Below are positions 1-9,372 of a DNA stretch of 25,831 nucleotides, in pieces (position 1 is the first letter of the stretch; each line of letters begins with the position of its first letter). Under the pieces are notes generated by a model, which was not told the DNA's origin, did no database searches, and saw only the letters and a program-made list of their open reading frames with translations. The stretch comes from a virus: positions 1 to 25,831 of IMG/VR virus record IMGVR_UViG_3300042185_000002; one strand, written 5' to 3'. The position numbers were made by a program, and so were the translations under genes.

Positions 1-703
1 TTCCAATATAAATAGATACGTGACTCAGGCTACCAATACCATTAGGATCTCTGGCACCAGTATGGTAGAACACTAGATCCCCTGGCAAGAGGTTACCCAA
101 AGAAACTCGTTTTCCTGCCTTAGCTTGCTCATAGGTTGAACGGGGTAGGCTCACCCCTAGCCTTTTATAAATGGACTGGACCAATCCACTACAGTCTACA
201 CCTTGGTTTAGGTTAGTGCCACCCCATACGTAAGGAATTCCTTTCTTCATTGCGTCCATAGCAGCAGATACAGCGCGGGCCCCTATATTACCACTAGAAG
301 CCCCTGGTGCCAAGTTGGTTGTAAATCCTGCTGACATTTCTTGCTGGTTCTGCAATTGTTGCCAAGTAGCTTTAGATTCCGCTGTAGCTAGACTTAGCTT
401 TCCTCGGTTGGAAATACTCTCAATCTGCGAATTAAACTGAGGAGTGAAATTTGTAGTTTTATCTCGGACAATTCCGTATTGGTCTACAGGGATTTGACCC
501 GCAGCCTTCTCGGCATAATCACTAGCTAGTTCAGTGGTCTTCTTAGACTTATTAGTAGTGTACTCAGTAATCGCAGAGTTTTTACGAGTCTGTAGCCAAT
601 CTGGAATAGCGGAGCCAAATGAAGTTCTATTTCCTACAGGGGGGTTAAGAACAGGAGTGTTATTGTTAGCTGATAGCGGATTAACCATCTTCCTGTTCAT
701 CAT
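1..703 (-). CDS. NlpC/P60 (C40) peptidoglycan endopeptidase, virion-associated, 3' end cut by window
   Basis: At least 234 residues, open to the window edge with no stop. The C-terminal half shows the C40 peptidase signature: YVWGG at about 158-162, the nucleophile in GVDCSGL (Cys171), PGDLVFY at about 208-213 and the histidine in LSHVSIYIG (His228). The third catalytic residue would lie outside the window. Family enzymes cut peptide stems of peptidoglycan. The first ~140 residues are Ser/Thr/Gln-rich with no recognised domain, consistent with a virion-attachment segment. It follows the giant internal protein by 35 nt at the end of the ejection-protein block, so the likely role is local wall digestion during DNA entry, not host lysis; a separate amidase lies upstream. 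Starts at 703, 700 or 688 are possible and none has a strong ribosome binding site. Confidence 0.85.
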   Translation of the reverse strand, partial: MMNRKMVNPLSANNNTPVLNPPVGNRTSFGSAIPDWLQTRKNSAITEYTTNKSKKTTELASDYAEKAAGQIPVDQYGIVRDKTTNFTPQFNSQIESISNRGKLSLATAESKATWQQLQNQQEMSAGFTTNLAPGASSGNIGARAVSAAMDAMKKGIPYVWGGTNLNQGVDCSGLVQSIYKRLGVSLPRSTYEQAKAGKRVSLGNLLPGDLVFYHTGARDPNGIGSLSHVSIYIG

Positions 704-738
704 TGTATTTTTATACGTCTTTAGAAAATCATCAACAC

Positions 739-3700
739 TCACGGCCTCCTACTCTTCAGATACTCGCGCAGATCAAATTCTGCCGACTTCTGATATGGAC
801 CTGTATTCTGAGCACCCAGCGCGCTGATGAGGTTAATTATGTTCTGCATGTTGTACCCAGAACTGTTCTCTTTAACCGTATCCGAGGTTCCAAATTCACC
901 TGTGATTCGGCCGGCGTGACTTAGTCCTGGGGTCTGCTTAATTAGGTAGTCAGTATCTGTTATCCCACCAATAGGAGCCCCACTTTGTGAATCTCTCCCT
1001 GTAGACAATTCAATAGGAATTCTCGCCGCAGGATTAAGCATACCCATTGCCATCTTACCAGGATTATTAAGCTGAGCAACGGTATCCAAAGTAGGATTAC
1101 CAGGGTTAACTACTGAATAACCCGGAGTTCCTCCGAGAAATTCAGATACTCCACCGATAAGAGGAAGCTCAGAAGTAGGACTAAATGCAGGTCCAATACC
1201 TTTTTCACGAATCCAATCAGGAAACAATTGATCTACAGGGAAGGGATCGGACATAGGTCCACCTTCAGTACCCATCATAAGCTGAGTAGCGTACATCATC
1301 TTAGGGTAAACCATTATCTTACCCGGAGTAGCTACCATAGATTCAACAATAAGAGGCAAGGCTTTACGAGTCCAACTATAGAATGGGAACATTCGACGCA
1401 TAACATTACGTTCAAACTTAGTCAAGTCCATACCATCAGGATGCCATTTACGAACTGTCGCGGCAGCTTCTTGTATAGCCTGTTCAAATGGTTTCTTAGA
1501 CTTCTTAAGAGCATCAGCATAATGGGCTAGACGAATGTAATGATCGCGCCCCTCACTAATAGTGTGAGCTGCTTTCTGACCCTTGCCTCCGAGAGGCTTA
1601 AATCTCTCGAAACCTATAACTGCATCATCAGGAATATCTTCAAGAACTCTAGTAGTAGGCAAAATACCCTGTTGGAAGGCAGTTACGTAAAGCTCATCGT
1701 TAGTTATTTGCCGGCCACCACGGGTAGTTAGCGCGATCTGCTTACCACTGGCAGTAGAAGGCAACTTCCCCTGTAGAGCAAGCATTAGTGATTTGGGATC
1801 GGTAAGTTCATTAATCCCCTGTAGACCCTCGTATCTTCCCTTCTGGGATTGCATAACCTTGAGAGCAATACCATAAGGACGGGTAGAATTAACTCCACCA
1901 AGCCAGTTAAAGTAGGTATCCCCAATAAGATTGCGAATGTGGTGAGAAGGCACATAAATAGTAACTGCTGCCTTCCACTTACTCACAGCCTTATCAAACA
2001 TCTGCATCTGCTTAGAGTTAGGGGTACTAATCTGCTTCAAATTACGAATGAAAGTGTTAGCTTGTTCCGCAGCATCCGGACCAAAATAAAGATGTCCAAG
2101 ACGAGGATGGTTTACTCTATGAACGAATTCTCCGTCTCTAACTTTACTACCCCATCTAGCAGCAATTTCATCAAACATAATCTTTTCACGTACAGTATGT
2201 TCAACCACATTCTGAATTCTAAACAGGAATTCTAGAGGCTTTTCAATATCCCATTTTTCCCACGAATTAAGCCAACTAGTACCGTCATCAGCTTTCTTAA
2301 ATTTATACTGCCCAAGACCGAAACGAATCAGATTCTTATTAAGCTCGTCCATAAACAGTTGAGAACGTCCAGCTACAGTATTAGTTTCAGCCATACCTTT
2401 ACGAAAACCTGAACTACCAAAGAGATTTTCCATAGTTTCAAGAAGCTCTTTAGACAATGCATCTGCTTGGCCTACAGGAGGAATTTTACCCTGAGCACCT
2501 TTAAGAGCATCATTCCAAAGATCTGCATCGTTAACATTATATTCTTTAGCTAGACGATTAAGATTTTCAGCTCGACGAGCTACAGTTGATTTAGCAACTG
2601 TGGCCTCTCTCAAATAAATAGGCCGCATGTCAACATTCTTGTATGCTGCATTAAATCTAGCTCCCAACCATTCTGGAACTAGCGCAGAACGACCTACTAG
2701 TTTACCAAGAGCACTAGGGGTAGGGCCGCCAATAGTTTTATTAATAGCTCTAGTTATAGCAGGTGCACTAGAATAAGTAGCCAACAGCTTAGGAGACACA
2801 TTAGGATGACTAATAAGCGCTGTAGTATTTAGCTTGTTTCCATTAATTGCACTATCTATTGGATTCTTGGGGGCAAATTCTTCCTTAACCGTTTTAGCAG
2901 CTGTTGCTCCGGCGGTAGAACTTCCACCAGCCATACGAGTAATGTCATCAGCTACCTTACTACCAATAGTAATAACTTCGTCTTGACGTGCAGCACTGAG
3001 GGGACCATTTTTAATAAGGTCTTCAATACCTTTAGAAGCAGTATCTACACCCTTAATTACATTGGGTGCTTCTACAAGGGCTTCGGCAGCTTTAAATTCT
3101 TCAATTCTCTGAACAATAGACGCGTCGAGATTTTTAAGCGCTGCCTCCTCACCGCGCAGAATCTTAGTAAGTAGTGTCGGTTTCATAGCCGCTGCGGCAG
3201 GACCAATAGCCTCAAGAACTTGACTAAGTCGAAGCGGGAAAGAAGTAGCTGAGCGATAACCGCTCATAGGTTTCTGACCCTTAGCTATAAACAGATCCTC
3301 AGTTTGACGCAAAACATTATGTGCTGCTTCAAAACGCTTAGGAGCAGGAATATCCTTAAGAGCATGCGTAATTTGATTCCACATCTGGACTTGCTGAGAT
3401 CCAGAATACCTAATAGTTTTCCCTGTAGCAATAGCTTTGTTATAAGCAGTAGGATTGTTAATTCCTACAGGAAGCTTAGTTCCAGTAATCTGAGGATCAA
3501 ATTTTTCAAATACAATCTTAGCCAAGTTAGCGTCACGAGTCGGATTCTTAGATTTAGGCGCGACAGGGCGTGCACTCTCTACCAATGCAATGTTATCTAC
3601 ATTTTTACTGTTAATCAGATTCTTAGCAGGTACGATATTAGGAAGTTTAAGTGCCTCTGAGTCAGCTCTAATTACCCTCTGTAGAGCCTTGAAAATTTTA

Positions 3701-5040
3701 GCTCGTTCATCGGGAACAGCCATACGCTTAGCAATATCAGGAATGCTTTGCATATGCTTAACGAATTTGTTAATATTTGTGAGTTTAGCAGCATTACCAT
3801 TAGGGAATAGTCTCTCAAGGGTAGCATCCGCGTTACCTTTAAGAAGACTGTTCAAAATATTATTAGCAAAATATTTGTTACCTTTGGGCTTCATCAAATC
3901 ATTAGCAAGTTTAAGTTGCTTATCCGGAGCCCGTGCAGGTATAGTATTTCTAGCCCAGTCATCATATTGTCTAATAGCCTGCGTGGCTGTACCAGATGCC
4001 CAGTTACCGAGAATATCATCAAGAGGATCAAGTTCATTAAGTACAGGTGTAGACTTAGTGGTTCTAGTAACATTACCCATAGCCGCAGCAGAACTAGGAA
4101 AATTAAACCACTCTGGCACATTAGTAAGAGTACCATCTGAAGTAGCTACCTTATTCTGAACAGAACCAGGTGGCAGCTTAACCGTATAAGACCCTGATTT
4201 TCCTACAGTGGGGGTTCTAACAATATCCGAGTTCTTGGCAGCGTCATCTATAGGAGCTTTAAACAAGTCATAGATATTCTTAGAACCGCTAATAATTTCA
4301 GGAACTTCAGCTGTAGCCTTAGCAGCCTTAACCGGAGCACCAATAAAGTTAATAGGATCAGCTATCGCGCTAGTTCCGAAACCATAAAGTTTCATGTCTT
4401 GGAAGTAATCGTTAATATCTTCGTCTGAAACTTCGACCTTACCAGTACCATGGTTAAAGAAATATTTATCTTCTGGAGCGTCACTAAACTGATTGATTTT
4501 CTTATTCATCAGCCTTTGACGTACTTCTTCCCGATTTTCGGGTTTCATAGCGTCTTCGGCTGACATATGTGTATCAAAACGAATTAGAAAATCTCCGAGA
4601 TACTGCTTATCCATTGGATCGGCAGCAGTCTCACTAGGCGCAAAGGCACCCCGTAGGCCCGTTGCACCGCCTCTCCCGAGTCCCGTGACGTAGCCCCCGA
4701 TCATTTGGCCCACGTCTTCGATTACTGAATCATTATCCGAACTTTGATGCCCCGCCAATGCGTCATCAGCAGCGTTAGCAACAGCATAAGCAGGAGTACT
4801 AAGTAGATCTGTAACTCGACCCCACAAAGTTTGCTGACGCTTAGGGGCTTCCATAGTTCCGTTAGCACCTGGAGTAAAGCCCTTACCCATCAACTCAATA
4901 ACTGGAGTCTTATTAAATTGTGAATTAGCTAGGATGTTAACAGCTGCTTGAGAGAGGCCAATTCGATTTCTAATTTGTTCTACAGGGAGTTGTCCGCTAA
5001 ACATACCACCGAAATTTATCGGCTTATAGCCTTCAAGCAT
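739..5040 (-). CDS. giant internal virion / ejection-type protein (about 1433 aa)
   Basis: The largest gene of the window. I see no signal peptide and no confident catalytic motif. The sequence is mostly Ala/Lys/Asn-rich and helical in character. About 225 residues from the C-terminus is an aromatic/basic segment (FERNVMRRMFPFYSW) followed by a moderately hydrophobic stretch, and the C-terminus is basic (KSRRP). Size, position after the nozzle and coiled-coil proteins, and the NlpC/P60 gene just downstream fit a podoviral internal core or ejection protein. The frame opens at ATG 5055, but that codon has its purine-rich site only 1 nt upstream. ATG 5040 has GAGG 6 nt upstream and overlaps the end of the holin-like gene, so I chose it. 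It contains several copies of the CTACAGG word in both orientations. Exact function is inferred from position. Confidence 0.7.
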   Translation of the reverse strand: MLEGYKPINFGGMFSGQLPVEQIRNRIGLSQAAVNILANSQFNKTPVIELMGKGFTPGANGTMEAPKRQQTLWGRVTDLLSTPAYAVANAADDALAGHQSSDNDSVIEDVGQMIGGYVTGLGRGGATGLRGAFAPSETAADPMDKQYLGDFLIRFDTHMSAEDAMKPENREEVRQRLMNKKINQFSDAPEDKYFFNHGTGKVEVSDEDINDYFQDMKLYGFGTSAIADPINFIGAPVKAAKATAEVPEIISGSKNIYDLFKAPIDDAAKNSDIVRTPTVGKSGSYTVKLPPGSVQNKVATSDGTLTNVPEWFNFPSSAAAMGNVTRTTKSTPVLNELDPLDDILGNWASGTATQAIRQYDDWARNTIPARAPDKQLKLANDLMKPKGNKYFANNILNSLLKGNADATLERLFPNGNAAKLTNINKFVKHMQSIPDIAKRMAVPDERAKIFKALQRVIRADSEALKLPNIVPAKNLINSKNVDNIALVESARPVAPKSKNPTRDANLAKIVFEKFDPQITGTKLPVGINNPTAYNKAIATGKTIRYSGSQQVQMWNQITHALKDIPAPKRFEAAHNVLRQTEDLFIAKGQKPMSGYRSATSFPLRLSQVLEAIGPAAAAMKPTLLTKILRGEEAALKNLDASIVQRIEEFKAAEALVEAPNVIKGVDTASKGIEDLIKNGPLSAARQDEVITIGSKVADDITRMAGGSSTAGATAAKTVKEEFAPKNPIDSAINGNKLNTTALISHPNVSPKLLATYSSAPAITRAINKTIGGPTPSALGKLVGRSALVPEWLGARFNAAYKNVDMRPIYLREATVAKSTVARRAENLNRLAKEYNVNDADLWNDALKGAQGKIPPVGQADALSKELLETMENLFGSSGFRKGMAETNTVAGRSQLFMDELNKNLIRFGLGQYKFKKADDGTSWLNSWEKWDIEKPLEFLFRIQNVVEHTVREKIMFDEIAARWGSKVRDGEFVHRVNHPRLGHLYFGPDAAEQANTFIRNLKQISTPNSKQMQMFDKAVSKWKAAVTIYVPSHHIRNLIGDTYFNWLGGVNSTRPYGIALKVMQSQKGRYEGLQGINELTDPKSLMLALQGKLPSTASGKQIALTTRGGRQITNDELYVTAFQQGILPTTRVLEDIPDDAVIGFERFKPLGGKGQKAAHTISEGRDHYIRLAHYADALKKSKKPFEQAIQEAAATVRKWHPDGMDLTKFERNVMRRMFPFYSWTRKALPLIVESMVATPGKIMVYPKMMYATQLMMGTEGGPMSDPFPVDQLFPDWIREKGIGPAFSPTSELPLIGGVSEFLGGTPGYSVVNPGNPTLDTVAQLNNPGKMAMGMLNPAARIPIELSTGRDSQSGAPIGGITDTDYLIKQTPGLSHAGRITGEFGTSDTVKENSSGYNMQNIINLISALGAQNTGPYQKSAEFDLREYLKSRRP

Positions 5041-5236
5041 AAGGGTCCTCGTCATTCTCCTTGTCTACAGGAGATACAAACTGACGACCAATAATTGTTC
5101 CAGCAACAATTAGAAGGTTAGTAATCATTGCCGTGTCAATCTCTCCTCCCTGTAGATAAGATTGGATAGTCTGGAGAACAACTATAGTAGCGCCAATCCA
5201 GGCGATAGGCTCCTTAGAAAACGAATACTTATTCAT
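5033..5236 (-). CDS. small two-helix membrane protein, holin-like
   Basis: A 67-aa protein with two hydrophobic segments (about residues 12-28 and 37-54) joined by a short polar turn containing GGE, then a short acidic tail. The RQFVSPV stretch after the second helix resembles the R-x-x-V-x-P-V ending I recall from many small actinophage holin-like membrane proteins. Holins permeabilise the membrane so endolysin reaches the wall. Start ATG 5236 overlaps the stop of the upstream gene (ATGCGATGA) with AGGGAAG 5 nt upstream. The endolysin candidate lies about 15 kb upstream in the operon, so the lysis genes are dispersed. It could instead be a virion membrane protein that helps ejection, since its neighbours are ejection-type genes. 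Confidence 0.6.
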   Translation of the reverse strand: MNKYSFSKEPIAWIGATIVVLQTIQSYLQGGEIDTAMITNLLIVAGTIIGRQFVSPVDKENDEDPYA

Positions 5237-6513
5237 CGCATCTTCCCTTGATAAGCCATGAGAGCCATAATAGCATTATTAATATCTGCACTACTATACT
5301 GCGTACCTGAGAGTGGAGTATTACCACCCTGCATCTGTTCTATAAGCATTTGCCTAAGATATGCATCGTTAACCTTATTCATAATAGGCTTACCATACAT
5401 GTCCTTCTGACCCGTATCATATTTACCAGCGATAACGTTAGGGTTAGCCATCAATTCATCGATCTCACCCATAACAGCATTGGAGCTAAAAGTATCTCCT
5501 CCGCCATAAAGTTCACCAAGAACATTAGAAGCGCCAGCGGGACCGTTAGTACCCTTAAACAAAGAACCAAACGGACTAGAAGCCTGAGAATCTTTTTGAG
5601 CCATTTGCTGCATCTTCAGTTGAAGATTAAACATATCCATCATACGATTGTATTCTTTTTCTTCTTGCGAAGCTATACGTTCTTGATCCTGTTGCTGAAG
5701 TTGAGCAATAGCCGCTGAAATAGCCGATTCTTTACCGGCTTCATAACCACCGAGCTTAGCATTAGCACCCTGTAGATATTCTTCTAGTTGTGCACCAATA
5801 TCATTAGAAGCATTAATACCTGCAAGACGTGTGTTATTTGAAGTCTGCTGGTTATAAGCCTGATCAGACTTAGTCATTTCCCGGAGAGCCTGTAGAGCGG
5901 CTGTTTCATCCGATTGGCTCTGCTGCTGGAAATAAGCTTGGTCTTCCATAGCTTGCTGAGATGCTTCGGGAGCTGCCGCCTGTATACCGAGCTGCTTATA
6001 AAGTGCATTCTGCTGTTCAGCATTCTTAGAGTATTCCTGCTGAAGAATTTCCTGAGTGGCATCGTATTGACCTTGTGCTTCTTTAGAAGCTGCGGCCATT
6101 TGAGCTGTAATTTCAGGCAATTGTGCAGCAATGTTAGCAGCTTCATCGCTATACATTTGCTTTACAGTGTCTTGATTCTTACCCGCGCGCTTTTTAGTGC
6201 CTGAAATCTCAGCCTTAAGTTGTTCAATAAGTGGATCATATTGAGCACCTACAGAGCCGTAAGCCTGCTGCTTAATAGTTTCATAAGGAGTTGCACCAAC
6301 ATTAATGTTCTGAATCTGATTAAGCAACTGACCCAGGGGATCATTCATAGAAGGAAGACCAGCAGCAACTCGGGCTTGATCCGCCCTATTCCTAGCTGCT
6401 TTTCTTACTGCTTCTTCCGGATCTCTATTTCTTTGTGCCGCAGCCTGACGTCTAATGGCATCAGCAAGACTACTACCGGTGCCGGAAGTATCCCATCCTC
6501 CTGGTTTAGCCAT
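5233..6513 (-). CDS. Gln/Ala-rich coiled-coil structural protein, ejection-type
   Basis: A 426-aa protein dominated by Gln, Ala and Glu heptad-like stretches from about residue 90 to 310, with a flexible Gly/Ser/Asn-rich C-terminal third. No enzymatic motif was seen. The composition and place between the nozzle module and the giant internal protein match small ejection or internal-core proteins of podoviruses (compare the roles of P22 gp7/gp20 or T7 gp14), but I see no specific sequence match. It starts two bases after the previous stop (TAATAATGG) with a weak ribosome binding site, so translation is probably coupled. It carries two CCTGTAG copies (5769 and 5889) that read LQG and LQA. Function is inferred from context and composition. 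Confidence 0.6.
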   Translation of the reverse strand: MAKPGGWDTSGTGSSLADAIRRQAAAQRNRDPEEAVRKAARNRADQARVAAGLPSMNDPLGQLLNQIQNINVGATPYETIKQQAYGSVGAQYDPLIEQLKAEISGTKKRAGKNQDTVKQMYSDEAANIAAQLPEITAQMAAASKEAQGQYDATQEILQQEYSKNAEQQNALYKQLGIQAAAPEASQQAMEDQAYFQQQSQSDETAALQALREMTKSDQAYNQQTSNNTRLAGINASNDIGAQLEEYLQGANAKLGGYEAGKESAISAAIAQLQQQDQERIASQEEKEYNRMMDMFNLQLKMQQMAQKDSQASSPFGSLFKGTNGPAGASNVLGELYGGGDTFSSNAVMGEIDELMANPNVIAGKYDTGQKDMYGKPIMNKVNDAYLRQMLIEQMQGGNTPLSGTQYSSADINNAIMALMAYQGKMR

Positions 6514-6515
6514 TA

Positions 6516-6947
6516 TTAAAGCCCCAATCCAGCAGCTCGACGCCTAAGTGCATCTTGTCTAGCAGCATCTTTTTCTAGACCAAGCTGACGAAGAAAATTA
6601 GTTCTCTGCATAGACAGATCACCGAGCTTGTCTTGCTGTCCTGTAGAAAGATTCTTCATCTTTGCGTTAAAGTCTGTATTATAGTCTCCAAGAGCCTTAG
6701 CGAATACACCAGATCTTAGAATACCTCGACCAGCAAAATCATTCTGCTGGTCTACCCTATCCTGATTAGCCTGACGATTCATAGCTCTCTGGGTTTCAGC
6801 ATAATCACGCTTCTGAATACCTGTTTGGCGTTTATACTGAGTCTCATAGTCTTTCTGAGACTTAAGGTAGTTAGCTAGCTGCTGCTGATAGGTAGTATCC
6901 CCGGCAAGCCATTTCTGAGAAGCTGACTTCTTCTTCTTCTTAGCCAT
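6516..6947 (-). CDS. small basic coiled-coil structural protein (unknown role)
   Basis: 143 aa, opening with a Lys-rich run (MAKKKKKSASQKW), then Gln/Arg/Asp-rich helical sequence with a central GRGILRSGVFAKAL segment and an Arg-rich end (DALRRRAAGLGL). It is strongly basic at both ends, which would suit contact with packaged DNA. It sits between a 151-aa unknown and the Gln-rich protein with gaps of only 2-3 nt, clearly in the same transcript. Most likely a minor virion or ejection component. I recognise no enzyme family. Stop TAA is at 6516-6518. Confidence 0.55.
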   Translation of the reverse strand: MAKKKKKSASQKWLAGDTTYQQQLANYLKSQKDYETQYKRQTGIQKRDYAETQRAMNRQANQDRVDQQNDFAGRGILRSGVFAKALGDYNTDFNAKMKNLSTGQQDKLGDLSMQRTNFLRQLGLEKDAARQDALRRRAAGLGL

Positions 6948-6950
6948 AAG

Positions 6951-7406
6951 CTACTTCTTCTTCTGTCGGCGCTTAATAGCGTCTTTTCTAGCTTCTTCTT
7001 TAGCTGCTTTGTCCATATCAGCTTTAGATCGGCCTATCCAATTACCATCAGTTCTACCCTTAGCAACAGTATCTGAAACTCTAGTTAGATCTCTTTGTCC
7101 GATAGAATAGGGAATAGCCGCGCCTCTATTACCATCTCCAAAATCGGTATCTACATAACCACCACCAGTTTTAATATAAGATTCTTTCCACTTCTTACCA
7201 ACTTTAGTCTTATTATAAGAGTCCTTGTTGGTCTTATACAGCTTCATCAAGGCGTCATATTGATTCTTTTTAGTGTTGTCTCTGCTTGGTTCTACAGGTA
7301 CAGAACCTACAATCTTAGGGCGACTAGGCGTAATTCCGCGACGAACATACTTCTTAAGGTTATTGGGAGGAGTAGAAGCAGCTGTAAAATTCATAGCATT
7401 TGCCAT
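6951..7406 (-). CDS. hypothetical basic protein in the tail/ejection module
   Basis: 151 aa, Lys/Arg-rich at both ends and finishing in KRRQKKK. The centre has aromatic and glycine residues (GGGYVDTDFGDGNRG, about 75-90), suggesting a small folded part between disordered basic tails. No family was recognised. The start ATG 7406 overlaps the stop of the upstream 90-aa gene, and a G-rich site (GGGGGTG) lies about 9-10 nt before it. It is probably a minor structural or DNA-contacting protein because of where it lies. A CTACAGG copy at 7292 encodes VPVE. Confidence 0.5.
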   Translation of the reverse strand: MANAMNFTAASTPPNNLKKYVRRGITPSRPKIVGSVPVEPSRDNTKKNQYDALMKLYKTNKDSYNKTKVGKKWKESYIKTGGGYVDTDFGDGNRGAAIPYSIGQRDLTRVSDTVAKGRTDGNWIGRSKADMDKAAKEEARKDAIKRRQKKK

Positions 7407-7678
7407 TAATTAAACACCCCCTTAGATGTGTAACCGAGAACACTACTATTCATTGGATTCCCTGTAGACTGACCTTTCATCCTACGCATAATCGCATTCT
7501 TACGAGACTGTGCACGATTATCGCGTTCGTTGTACCCCTGTAGACTATTTACAGCGCCCACATTAGGAGCGTTTCTACCTGCTCCATAGGATTTATTACC
7601 TGCCGAATAAGGATTGAAAATCTTACCACTGACAGGTGTTGGTACCTGCTTATTCCCGAAGAAGTCCACTATGTTCAT
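7406..7678 (-). CDS. hypothetical small protein downstream of the nozzle gene
   Basis: 90 aa, polar, with many Asn/Gly/Ser residues and a basic middle (RKNAIMRRMKGQ). No transmembrane segment or known motif. Starts at ATG 7678, overlapping the stop of the nozzle gene, with AAGGCGGTG just upstream. Two copies of the CTACAGGG word (7461 and 7537) lie 76 nt apart in it and are read in different frames, giving STG and LQG. It is likely virion-associated from its position only. Confidence 0.5.
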   Translation of the reverse strand: MNIVDFFGNKQVPTPVSGKIFNPYSAGNKSYGAGRNAPNVGAVNSLQGYNERDNRAQSRKNAIMRRMKGQSTGNPMNSSVLGYTSKGVFN

Positions 7679-9372
7679 TAGTTCACCGCCTTTGGTACCA
7701 ACTGCTTACCAGAAACAAACGCTGTAACAGTATAAAGAGATGCAGGGCCATCAGTAATATTGCCTACAGTGATCATCTCTATTTTAAATTGAAGAAGCCT
7801 AAACCTAAGAGATTTAGGAAATCTGATAAATTTAATCTGTTTACCAGTATTATCTGTCGTCTGAACAATTCCAGGAATATCTGTGAGTGGATAATCCCAT
7901 GTATTTAGATCATGCCAGTGATACAGATGAAGTTGTAGCCACGTAGTTTTATACGCTGCTGAAAACGGAAACAGGGTTCCAGTTACGTTCCTTGCAGTAT
8001 AGCAGTTGATACCCCAGTGCATCAAGCGCTTGAATCTATGACTGATGCCTATATCGAATTGTTTGGTAATCATAGTCAAAGAGATATCTACAGGGGAAGG
8101 CGTAATATCACCATCCTCTGTATTGTCTTCATCATAGATATCTTCCATTTGAAATATCTTGAAGTAACGTTTCCATGCTGTAGTTACTCCAGATCCACCA
8201 GAATCCGGTGTCTTAGCTAGTGTTGATCCTGCTACGTATGTATCAAAACCCCTAAGAAGATCCGTATTAGTATTATCCAGACGCATTATGGGACCTAGAT
8301 AGGCTATATTAATATCGTTAGAATCCCACCGTGTCCAAGCCCTAAGTCGAAGATGATACACATATAGTTTATTATAAAATCTAACTACTGCTCGATCTCC
8401 AACTACTCTAAGCCAGAAAGGATATTTCCACCATTGGCCGCCCATTTCATAATCGTTATCTACAGGGAGAGATTCATCGTATTCAAATGGCAGCTTAACG
8501 CTAACTCTGACAAAGTCATAATTAGACATTTCATAAACTTGATTATACTTAAGAACAAATACTGAGTTTTCATATACGTCTACACAACGAGGACCCATCG
8601 CGCCAATATCGCCATTAATAGGTTCTAGAATAGCTTGTGCTGGAGATGTGTCGTAAGTCAATACATAAGTAGCGTTATCCTTAAAGATAACCATGTTTCC
8701 CTGATAGATTACCAATTCGTTAACGGCATCTCCATCGCCAGGATTAATATCGAAGAAGTTAACACCTGGCCATGCAGCAGAGAAGTTCGCAAGTTCACTG
8801 AAGAACAATCGAGAGTTATTAGCCTCATTACGACGACCACTAATCCACAAACGATCCTTGTAAACTACAGATGCGTAACCTACAGGCATCGACGCGATGA
8901 CAGTTACAACACCTGTAGAGAGGTCATATTTTGCCCCAAGTCCCGTGTTACCAATATCAGGAACCAAATAGATATCATTATCGTATCGATGAGCTTTACT
9001 ATGTGACCCTGGGGTGATGAGAGCTAGAATACCTGTGTTAGGTCCATCCACATAATAGATATATGAACTAGCAGTACCCGTGTGATTACTATTGATAATG
9101 ATAAATCGGTAACCCTCAAAGGTGCCCGTACCAATAACTAGCTGATAGGAATCGGGAGGGTCAGAAGCACTAGACGATGAAGTATTAGATGTTGATGTTA
9201 GCAATGACCAAGGAGGTCTAGACTTAAGAGAACCATCAAGTTGAATATCAAAATTAATACAATCAACCATCTCGTCATCAGCAATTTTAGCTGGGTCAGA
9301 GTAATTGTTAATACCTCCTGAAAATGGACCTACTTCTAGTTCCTGTATTGCCGTATTAGTTTTGGAAGGCAT
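7678..9372 (-). CDS. tail nozzle / tail tubular protein B-like
   Basis: 564 aa. The N-terminus has the layout typical of podoviral nozzle proteins: a GGINNYSDPAKIADDEMV segment at about 19-36 followed by INFDIQLDGSLKSRPPW, then a mostly beta-rich body with repeated Gly-Asn-Tyr/Trp motifs. In P22 (gp10) and T7 (gp12) such proteins extend the portal and adaptor channel. It begins next to the stop of the adaptor gene at 9372, the expected order. It contains four CTACAGG-word copies (8088, 8460, 8880, 8912). Assignment rests on N-terminal pattern, size and gene order, not on a search. Confidence 0.75.
   Translation of the reverse strand: MPSKTNTAIQELEVGPFSGGINNYSDPAKIADDEMVDCINFDIQLDGSLKSRPPWSLLTSTSNTSSSSASDPPDSYQLVIGTGTFEGYRFIIINSNHTGTASSYIYYVDGPNTGILALITPGSHSKAHRYDNDIYLVPDIGNTGLGAKYDLSTGVVTVIASMPVGYASVVYKDRLWISGRRNEANNSRLFFSELANFSAAWPGVNFFDINPGDGDAVNELVIYQGNMVIFKDNATYVLTYDTSPAQAILEPINGDIGAMGPRCVDVYENSVFVLKYNQVYEMSNYDFVRVSVKLPFEYDESLPVDNDYEMGGQWWKYPFWLRVVGDRAVVRFYNKLYVYHLRLRAWTRWDSNDINIAYLGPIMRLDNTNTDLLRGFDTYVAGSTLAKTPDSGGSGVTTAWKRYFKIFQMEDIYDEDNTEDGDITPSPVDISLTMITKQFDIGISHRFKRLMHWGINCYTARNVTGTLFPFSAAYKTTWLQLHLYHWHDLNTWDYPLTDIPGIVQTTDNTGKQIKFIRFPKSLRFRLLQFKIEMITVGNITDGPASLYTVTAFVSGKQLVPKAVN

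Noticed and set aside
3590-4159. 189-codon open frame on the plus strand
   Set aside because: Antisense to the giant internal protein gene, with Ser/Leu/Ala-rich content typical of a shadow frame and no suitable start site.
5041-5055. ATG 5055 as start of the giant protein
   Set aside because: The purine-rich site would be only 1 nt from that ATG, whereas ATG 5040 has GAGG at 6 nt and a stop-start overlap.
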